A stretch of 47,174 nt of DNA, from the NCBI GenBank assembly GCA_023415205.1, contig JAEZLR010000036.1, positions 1 to 47,174 on the forward strand. Reading direction: 5' to 3'. The notes under the pieces are model-generated. The model did no database searches. It had not been told where the DNA came from and was given only the letters and a program-made list of their open reading frames with translations. The DNA comes from Bacillota bacterium (GTDB lineage: Bacteria > Bacillota > Clostridia > DSM-8532). The translations under genes were made by a program, and so were the position numbers. Positions 40,946-47,174 of the stretch are shown here, piece by piece (the first letter of the stretch is position 1; each line of letters starts with the position of its first letter).

Positions 40946-42307
40946 GTGGCCATGCTATTTAGGGAACATATCAAGAAAATCATTAAGGTTGCCCTCTCTA
41001 ATCCTACCGCTGTTATTGTTTTCAGCTTCCTGTTTATTATCCTTGTCGGAGCTGCACTCCTCACCCTTCCCTTTGCAAGTGAGGACGGTCGATCCACACC
41101 CTATCTCGATTGCCTGTTTACAGCCACCTCCGCTACCTGTGTCACCGGTTTGATTGTGGTGGATACCGCCGATCACTGGACCACCTTTGGCGAAATAGTC
41201 ATCATTCTTCTGATCCAGATCGGGGGGCTAGGGTTTATCACTCTCGCCACTTTTTTCCTTTCCATGGCGCGAAAAAAGGCTGGCCTCAAGAGTATGATGC
41301 TGGCTCAGGAGTCCATTTCCAGCTTCAGCCTACAGGAGACCGTACCTTTGGTGCGACAGATTCTCTTGCTGGTTTTTGCCGTTGAACTCACCGGGGCGGT
41401 TCTTCTATCCATTGAATTTGTTCCCCAGTTTGGCCTCAAGGGGATTTACTATGGTATTTTCCATTCGGTGTCAGCCTTTTGTAATGCTGGTTTTGACCTT
41501 ATGGGCGGATTTAAGAGTATGTCCGATTTTAATGGTACACCCTTGGTGCTTTATACCATTGACCTATTAATCATCGTTGGCGGTCTCGGCTTTATCGTGT
41601 GGAAAGATCTGATGGATTACAGAAAAACAAAAAAGCTCCTGGTCCATACAAAAATCGTTCTGATTATTTCAGCCATTCTCCTTGTTTCAGGAAGCCTTTT
41701 TATCTTCTTTGTTGAATACAATAATGCCCTTGCCCATCTCCCAGTAGGTGAAAAAATGAATGCGGCTATTTTTCTTTCGGTGAATGCTCGTACGGCCGGA
41801 TATACCTCCATTAACAATGATGCGCTGCATTCCATCACAAAAGCCTTTATCTCCATGCTGATGTTCATAGGCGGCGCCTCTGGCTCCACAGCCGGCGGGA
41901 TAAAGGTTAATACTCTGGGGATCATGCTGGTGGCTATTCTTTGTATTATTAAGTCCAAGGATGAAACCGTACTACATAAAAAGCGCATTCCGCATCAAGT
42001 GGTGCTCAAAAGCTTTGCCGTGACCTTCCTTGCTGCAACCCTTGTATTTACCGTGACGATGCTGATTAATCTGATGCAGCCCGAGCATACCCTTATAAAT
42101 ACCCTTTTTGAGGCATCCTCCGGCTTTGCTACCGTGGGATTGACCACCGGAATAACCCCTTCTTTAAATCCTATAAGCAAAATCCTGATCATAATCAGCA
42201 TGTTTGCAGGACGTGTAGGCCCCATTTCCTTTGCTCTGGCCTTCAGTCTGGCTAAAAAAGGATCGAACAACACCATTTATCCCGATGGAAAGTTTGTGGT
42301 GGGTTGA
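40946..42307 (+). CDS. TrkH/KtrB-type potassium channel subunit
   Basis: The protein is a membrane translocation subunit for K+ (or Na+/K+) uptake. Four pore repeats can be followed: TATSATCVTGLIV, VSAFCNAGFDLMGG, SVNARTAGYTSI and EASSGFATVGLTTG, each with the filter-region glycine of the Trk/Ktr family. The start is uncertain: GTG at 40946 lies 9-11 nt after GGGGTG, ATG at 40952 follows, and the open frame reaches back to a TTG at 40886 without an SD. The regulatory NAD-binding partner TrkA/KtrA is not adjacent. Its stop is one base from that of the convergent RND gene. Confidence 0.85.
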   Translation: MAMLFREHIKKIIKVALSNPTAVIVFSFLFIILVGAALLTLPFASEDGRSTPYLDCLFTATSATCVTGLIVVDTADHWTTFGEIVIILLIQIGGLGFITLATFFLSMARKKAGLKSMMLAQESISSFSLQETVPLVRQILLLVFAVELTGAVLLSIEFVPQFGLKGIYYGIFHSVSAFCNAGFDLMGGFKSMSDFNGTPLVLYTIDLLIIVGGLGFIVWKDLMDYRKTKKLLVHTKIVLIISAILLVSGSLFIFFVEYNNALAHLPVGEKMNAAIFLSVNARTAGYTSINNDALHSITKAFISMLMFIGGASGSTAGGIKVNTLGIMLVAILCIIKSKDETVLHKKRIPHQVVLKSFAVTFLAATLVFTVTMLINLMQPEHTLINTLFEASSGFATVGLTTGITPSLNPISKILIIISMFAGRVGPISFALAFSLAKKGSNNTIYPDGKFVVG

Positions 42308-42308
42308 T

Positions 42309-45300
42309 TTAAAGGGTTATTTTCTTTTGCACCTTGTTTTTAATGCGTTCCACCATGTTTTCAAAGGTAAGATAAATGGAAGGAAGCACGACCAAGGTCA
42401 CAAGGGTGGAAAGTGAAAGCCCGCCAATAACCACAATAGCCAAGGGTATTTGTATCTCGCTACCCTCCTGTTTTGAAACCGCCATGGGAAGCATTCCTAG
42501 TATGGTGGTTAGTGTGGTCATCAGAATAGGCCGGAGCCTTAAAGGCCCTGCTTTGACGATGGCCTCTTCTTTTGTGAGCCCCTCCTCCCTATAGCGATTG
42601 ACGCTGTCAATGAGTACAATGGCGTTATCCACCACAAGTCCCACCAGGATGATGATCCCGATAAAGGCTGGGATGCTGAGGTTTTTTCCCGTCAGCAGCA
42701 AGGACAATAAGGCGCCCGTCAAGGCCAGGGGGACTGATAATAGAATGGTCAAAGGGTGTAGCAAGGATTCAAATTGTGCGGCAAGAAGCATATATACAAT
42801 AAACACAGAAAGAATCAAAGCCCCGTATAAGTCGCTGAAGGATTCAAACAAATCCTGCTGCTGCCCCCCGTAGGTATAGCCGTAGCCTGTGGGGAAATCA
42901 TACTGTGCAAAGGCCCTATCAATATCCTCAGTGACCTTGTTGAGGGCGCGGCCGTTGAGGCTGGCCGTAATGGCTACTGTGCGCTTCTGATCGTTGCGAA
43001 TGATATTGGGAGGTGATTTTTCAAGCAAGATGTCAGCCAGCTCGCCAAGAGGAATATTGACCCCTTTAGGGCTTTGAATGGATAACTCCTCTAGCTTTTC
43101 CAGATTGCTATATCCTGATTTATTGGACAGAAGGACAACATCAATCTCCGATCCCCTATATTTAAACCTTGTGGCGGTTAATCCCTTGATCTGGGCTTGT
43201 ATGGCCTGTCCCACCTGCGCAGTGGTCAAGCCGTACAGAAGCGCTTTGTTTCGATCAATCTTTATGGAAGCCTCTTGGATTTCTTCCCCTATATTGCTTT
43301 CCGGCTCTTGTATCCCCTTGATACCTCCGACTATTTTAAGCAGATCCCCGCTGACTTTTCTCAAGATATCCATATCTTCGCCGGTAATGCGGATATCCAC
43401 TTCATCAGTACCCATTGAAAAGCCCATGACCTTACTGTCATCCCCAACCTTTATTTTTGCTCCCGGCATATCCGAAAGCTTCTTTCTGATTTCTGCGGAG
43501 ACTTCTTGAATGCTACGCTTACGCTCTTCCATACTGCCAATGACAACCGATAGGGTAGCTTTCTCAGTGGTGGATCGGTCAAGTACATATCCCCCGTTTC
43601 CGAGATTCATATAAATCTCCTTGACCTCTGGAATTTTCTCAATACGTTTCTGGGCTTCAAAAGCCATATCATGGGTTTGGCTGAGGGCACTTCCCCTAGG
43701 AAGCATGAGCTCCACCGACACCACACCTTCATCCATGGCAGGGAAATACTCTATTCCAATCAGGGGCAAGGTGAAAAGGGTGGCTGCAAAGATGGCAAAG
43801 GCCAGAAGTATAGTGACAGCCCTTCTGTTGATGGAAGCCCGCAATAGCCTTTCATAGCCTCTGCAGACACACTGATAGAATCTTTCCCAGCAATCAAACA
43901 ATCGAGTACCCAGAGGCCTTTTTCCCTTATTCTTCCTCACATATTCAATGCTTAAAAGCTTTGAGGCCATCATAGGAATAAAGGTGATGGCGATGAGAAG
44001 GGATGCCATCAGGGCATAGGTGATGGTAAGTCCCATATCCTTGAAAATCTGCCCCGTCAAGCCTTGAATGAAGATGATCGGGATGAAAACAACCACAGTA
44101 GTAAGAGTCGAGGCCGAGACAGAGAGCATCACTTCCCGTGTACCAATTTCTGCTGCTTCCCTGAGGCTTTTTCCTTCATGACGATGTCTGTAAATATTTT
44201 CTAAAACCACAATGGAATTGTCCACCAGCATACCAATACCCAAGGCCAGTCCGGCCAGGGAGATGAGGTTAAGCTTGATTCCTGAGAAATACATTAAAAC
44301 AAATGTGGTGATAATGGATACTGGCATAGAGACTCCGATAATCAGTGTCGCCCTCATATTCCTCAAGAACAGAAAAAGGATGAGGATAGCAAGGATACCC
44401 CCCTGAATGACTGAATCCTTCACAGCAAGCAAGGCTGCATCGATATAGGTAGACCCGTCATAGAGAATATTAAAGTTGATATTGTTATAGGTCTTTTGCA
44501 GATTCTTGACTTCATTGCGTATGTTTCTACAGACCATCACTGTATTGGCATTGCTCTGTTTTTGAATGGATAGGCTTAAGGAAAGCCTTCCGTTGATATA
44601 GCTCTCACTGGATTTCTCTTTTTGTACCTGATTCACATCGGCCAATTCCTTGAGCAGCACCACTCCGCCTGTTGCGGTGGGGACAGCCAGATTTCTGATT
44701 TCATCCACCGAATTAAACTCGCCATGCGTTCTTAAAAAAATGGACATCCCGGAGGTCTCAATCTGACCTGCCGGAATATTCAGATTCTCTGTGGCCAGGT
44801 ATTGGGCAAAGGCTGTAACACTGATGCCATATAATGAAAGCCTTTCGGGGTTCAACTCAATGCTGATCTGCTGTTCCACTCCGCCAGTGAGGTTGACCGA
44901 GGCCACGCCGTTGATTCGTTCGAGCCTATTAATGATCTGATCCTGGGTTATGCGGGTCAAATCCTCCAGTTCCATGTCCGAGCTGATGCCCAGTTCCAAG
45001 GTGGATTGGAGGTTATTAGGATCAATACGCATAATCATAATGTCGGTGACACCGGCAGGCAGATAGGTTTTGACCAGATCAATCTTCTCCCGCATCTCAA
45101 GGGTGGCAAAATTCATATCCGTCCCCTCGTTAAAATAGAGGATGGAAAGGCTGTATTCGCTGGTGGAGACGGTTTCTATGGAGTTTAGGTCGGACACCGT
45201 TGTTAAAACCTCTTCAAAAGGCTTGGTTATGAGGGTCTCAATTTCCAAGGGTCCGGCCCCGGTATACTTGGCCGTCGCTACTGCAATAGGCATATTCAAA

Positions 45301-45416
45301 TTGGGAAGTAAATCCATCTGAAGCTTTGAAAATGAAACAGAACCAATAAGGACGATAGCCAGTATCACCATGATTACCGTGATAGGCCGCCTGATGGAAA
45401 GACTGGGCAGATTCAT
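42309..45416 (-). CDS. RND-family efflux transporter (AcrB/SwrC type)
   Basis: The 1035-residue proton-driven exporter has the usual 12 membrane helices and two large outside loops. The proton-relay motif GIGMLVDNSIVVLENIYRHR lies in helix 4, and its second-half counterpart LVGLVVDNAIVLIDSVNRYR is also clear. It is paired with a lipoprotein adaptor, with ATG directly after the adaptor stop (TAAATG), so coupling is tight. No outer-membrane channel gene is present, as expected for a Gram-positive host; B. subtilis SwrC is a comparable case. Substrate not determined. Confidence 0.88.
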   Translation of the reverse strand: MNLPSLSIRRPITVIMVILAIVLIGSVSFSKLQMDLLPNLNMPIAVATAKYTGAGPLEIETLITKPFEEVLTTVSDLNSIETVSTSEYSLSILYFNEGTDMNFATLEMREKIDLVKTYLPAGVTDIMIMRIDPNNLQSTLELGISSDMELEDLTRITQDQIINRLERINGVASVNLTGGVEQQISIELNPERLSLYGISVTAFAQYLATENLNIPAGQIETSGMSIFLRTHGEFNSVDEIRNLAVPTATGGVVLLKELADVNQVQKEKSSESYINGRLSLSLSIQKQSNANTVMVCRNIRNEVKNLQKTYNNINFNILYDGSTYIDAALLAVKDSVIQGGILAILILFLFLRNMRATLIIGVSMPVSIITTFVLMYFSGIKLNLISLAGLALGIGMLVDNSIVVLENIYRHRHEGKSLREAAEIGTREVMLSVSASTLTTVVVFIPIIFIQGLTGQIFKDMGLTITYALMASLLIAITFIPMMASKLLSIEYVRKNKGKRPLGTRLFDCWERFYQCVCRGYERLLRASINRRAVTILLAFAIFAATLFTLPLIGIEYFPAMDEGVVSVELMLPRGSALSQTHDMAFEAQKRIEKIPEVKEIYMNLGNGGYVLDRSTTEKATLSVVIGSMEERKRSIQEVSAEIRKKLSDMPGAKIKVGDDSKVMGFSMGTDEVDIRITGEDMDILRKVSGDLLKIVGGIKGIQEPESNIGEEIQEASIKIDRNKALLYGLTTAQVGQAIQAQIKGLTATRFKYRGSEIDVVLLSNKSGYSNLEKLEELSIQSPKGVNIPLGELADILLEKSPPNIIRNDQKRTVAITASLNGRALNKVTEDIDRAFAQYDFPTGYGYTYGGQQQDLFESFSDLYGALILSVFIVYMLLAAQFESLLHPLTILLSVPLALTGALLSLLLTGKNLSIPAFIGIIILVGLVVDNAIVLIDSVNRYREEGLTKEEAIVKAGPLRLRPILMTTLTTILGMLPMAVSKQEGSEIQIPLAIVVIGGLSLSTLVTLVVLPSIYLTFENMVERIKNKVQKKITL

Positions 45417-46718
45417 TTAATTTACCTCCCCTGATATTAAAACTGGGGCCTCATCACTGAGGAATTGCTGACCCTTTACAACCAAAAGCTCGCCCTCGCT
45501 GAGCCCTTTGACTATTTCAACCCGGTGGTCATCGTTAATGCCTGTGGTTACAGGCTTTCTGACAGCCCTCCCATTTTCGCAGACATAAACATAGTTTCCG
45601 GTATCAGACGAGAGAATGGACGAGGAGGGTACCAGAAGGCTACCCTCATGACGATCAATAAGTAGCTTCACCCTGGCGGTCATTCCCGGCCTGATCAAGC
45701 CCTGGGGATTGGAAACATCAATGTTCACCTGAAAGGTCATAGTTTTTTGATCCACCGCCGGGCTCACCGTGTCGACGATGCCTTTAAAGGAGGCCTCCCC
45801 GGCAGAAGCGATAAAGACTTCCAACTCCTGGCCCTTTTGGATATGGCTGATGACCTTCTCTGTGACAGAAATAACAATCTGTACCGTATTGGCGTCCATG
45901 ATGGTATAAGGTACCATGGTGTCCGATATCATACACCCCGGCACAATGTCCTTGGTCATGATTATCCCGTTAATCGGTGAGGTGACCTGGGTATAGGATA
46001 ATTTCTTTCGGGTGTTCTCAATCTGAAGCTTCAACATATCATAGGCAGCCTGGGCCTGATTAAGTTGATCCTCGGCGGCATTTATGGCATCCACTGAAGC
46101 GCTGGAGATATAAAGCTCGTAGGCGTCCTTTGCCACGTTCAAAGCGTTAAGCGCCTGCTGATACTGATTTTTCACCTGAGTGTACTCAAGGTGGCTAATC
46201 ACCTTTGCTTCCATTAAGAGGGTTGCTGTATCAAAGGCTTCCTTGGCCGCTGTAAAATTGTTTTCAGCACCCTTGAGAGCGGCTGCAAGCTCCAGCCTCT
46301 TACCCTCGTATTGGCTTCCGGAGGCCGCAACAACCCCCGTTTCAGCCATGGAAAGCTGAGCATCTGCCACCTTCAATTGCTCCTCTAAAACCCGGATGCT
46401 ATCATCAATGTCTGTGCTATCCATGATAAAGAGGACATCGCCCTGGCTGACATGATCCCCAACATCATAGTAGGCGGACGCCACCTTCCCCTGAAGAGGT
46501 GTAATGACATAGGCCAGCTTTTTGGGTTTTACCAGGCCGCTCATTTGGGTGTAATTATCAATATCTCCCTTGGAGACACGCTGGACGGACACGGGGATAG
46601 CCTGTGGAATTTGATCGTCGGACGGAGCCTTTTCAGAGCAAGCCGATAACATGAAAAATAGGCTGAACACTATGAAATAAGGTAAAATTCTTTTATTTAA
46701 ACCCTTAATAGCCAGCAT
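45417..46718 (-). CDS. RND adaptor (membrane fusion) lipoprotein
   Basis: I chose the ATG at 46718 (433 residues; AGGTGAGAGG upstream) over an earlier start at 46760 that lies ahead of the SD. A signal with lipobox LSAC (Cys27) makes it a lipoprotein. The lipoyl-like half-motifs (GKVASAYYDVGDHVSQGDVLFIMDS and SPINGIIMTKDIVPG) surround a long alpha-hairpin (about 95-220, coiled coil). Beta-barrel and membrane-proximal domains follow (VSPAVDQKTMTFQVNIDV, LIRPGMTARVKL). It links the RND pump to the cell exterior. It is first in a two-gene operon; 46761-46946 ahead of it shows no clear promoter or regulator gene. Confidence 0.87.
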   Translation of the reverse strand: MLAIKGLNKRILPYFIVFSLFFMLSACSEKAPSDDQIPQAIPVSVQRVSKGDIDNYTQMSGLVKPKKLAYVITPLQGKVASAYYDVGDHVSQGDVLFIMDSTDIDDSIRVLEEQLKVADAQLSMAETGVVAASGSQYEGKRLELAAALKGAENNFTAAKEAFDTATLLMEAKVISHLEYTQVKNQYQQALNALNVAKDAYELYISSASVDAINAAEDQLNQAQAAYDMLKLQIENTRKKLSYTQVTSPINGIIMTKDIVPGCMISDTMVPYTIMDANTVQIVISVTEKVISHIQKGQELEVFIASAGEASFKGIVDTVSPAVDQKTMTFQVNIDVSNPQGLIRPGMTARVKLLIDRHEGSLLVPSSSILSSDTGNYVYVCENGRAVRKPVTTGINDDHRVEIVKGLSEGELLVVKGQQFLSDEAPVLISGEVN

Positions 46719-46946
46719 TTTATCGACCCTCTCACCTTGAAAGATAGAACTAAAGCACAATATGTGATTCTACCTGGAAAGCCTAAGTCTAACTTTTAAG
46801 CAAAAACAATAAGAGGCTTTAGGAGAATCATCCTATTGTAAGTATTGATTTTTTGGAAGAAGTTTAATCTTGTATTTGAGTAAATTTTATTGGCAAGTCT
46901 TTCAAATAGAGGGTGGCCGGATAAAGCAGGCATAAAAAAACTGAAG

Positions 46947-47045
46947 GGGCTGTCACAAAAGATAGATTTATGATGTGCCATGATGTTCAAATCTTCTTGC
47001 TGTCCTCGAAAGCAGGAAGTTGTTAATGCTCAAGTTTGTTCTCGC
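46947..47045. repeat. Second MITE-like copy, left part
   Basis: It starts ggctgtcacaaaa and matches the left 91 bp of the element at 37431, sharing atagatttatg, gccat.atgttcaaatcttctt and gcaggaagttgttaatg. Similarity ends near tctcgc at 47045. The right terminal repeat is not seen before the window edge. It lies upstream of the RND operon and points the same way as copy 1. Confidence 0.75.
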
Positions 47046-47174
47046 GAGGTCGCTGGCAATCGCGCCATCCAGGTTGCATGGCCGAGCAGTGAAGCGAAGC
47101 GGAACGACCAGGCCAGGCGCGTGCCGGCTAAAAGCAACATCCTGTTGCTTTTACCTCACTCGATCTACACTCTC
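47046..47174. other. GC-rich sequence of unknown origin at the right edge
   Basis: This stretch is clearly more GC-rich than the flanking DNA and follows directly on the broken MITE-like copy. It contains a perfect 10-bp inverted repeat (aaaagcaaca, 47130-47139, with tgttgctttt, 47143-47152) that looks like a terminator. No ORF or known element could be recognised in 129 bases. Confidence 0.4.

Noticed and set aside
46796..46990. 64-residue minus-strand ORF at the right end
   Set aside because: It overlaps the MITE-like repeat, has no SD and shows no recognisable protein pattern.

Overview
The window looks like chromosome from a spore-forming, Gram-positive anaerobe of the Clostridia. The signs are an S-layer-anchored xylanase, a SleL-type spore-cortex hydrolase, a lipoprotein RND adaptor, AT-rich intergenic regions with strong Shine-Dalgarno (SD) sites, and low-GC-type promoters. 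No phage, CRISPR array, rRNA operon or complete insertion sequence is visible. Family assignments come from reading motifs by eye; no database search was run.

Layout. 1-6100: two minus-strand genes for secreted proteins, a GH10 xylanase with S-layer homology (SLH) domains and a protein with two CuAO-N-like repeats plus ricin-type beta-trefoils. A 33-bp block is repeated upstream of both. 6.3-12.3 kb: accessory genes, namely a DUF6273 protein, a PNPOx-like flavoprotein, a tautomerase, a MerR regulator, a BtrH-like protein that seems to have an internal deletion, a MATE exporter behind an attenuator-like leader, and a zinc phospholipase C-like protein without a signal peptide. 12.4-17.9 kb: a ferritin-like protein, PTS Enzyme I with an HPr-like partner that has lost both phosphorylation sites (Asn15, Arg46), a small unknown protein, a DUF4397 protein and SleL. 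18.1-22.9 kb: a branched-chain aminotransferase, tRNA-Gln(CTG), ruvC, and argG-argH behind a promoter covered by two ARG boxes.

23-28.9 kb: a small helical protein, a polysaccharide deacetylase, a corrinoid adenosyltransferase, a TIGR04086 membrane protein, two tandem tiny Cys-rich membrane peptides, pgsA, a YbgC-like thioesterase, pfkA, a 64-residue protein and mtrB (TRAP). 29-40.6 kb: dnaE, a TPR-S41 lipoprotein, 5-formyl-THF cyclo-ligase, a zinc-ribbon protein, and the block typA-mltG-trmR-trhP, which recalls the Bacillus yrrL-yrrM-yrrN-yrrO order. A 170-bp MITE-like element sits inside this block. 40.9-46.8 kb: a TrkH/KtrB potassium channel subunit facing an RND pump operon. The right edge holds the left part of a second MITE-like copy running into GC-rich sequence of unknown origin.

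Most of the window is ordinary housekeeping DNA. The observations most worth checking are the HPr-like protein lacking both phospho-sites, the tandem tiny Cys-rich genes, the MATE leader, the MITE-like family, the apparent BtrH deletion and the block shared by the two secreted-protein genes. I see no convincing multi-gene system of a new kind.
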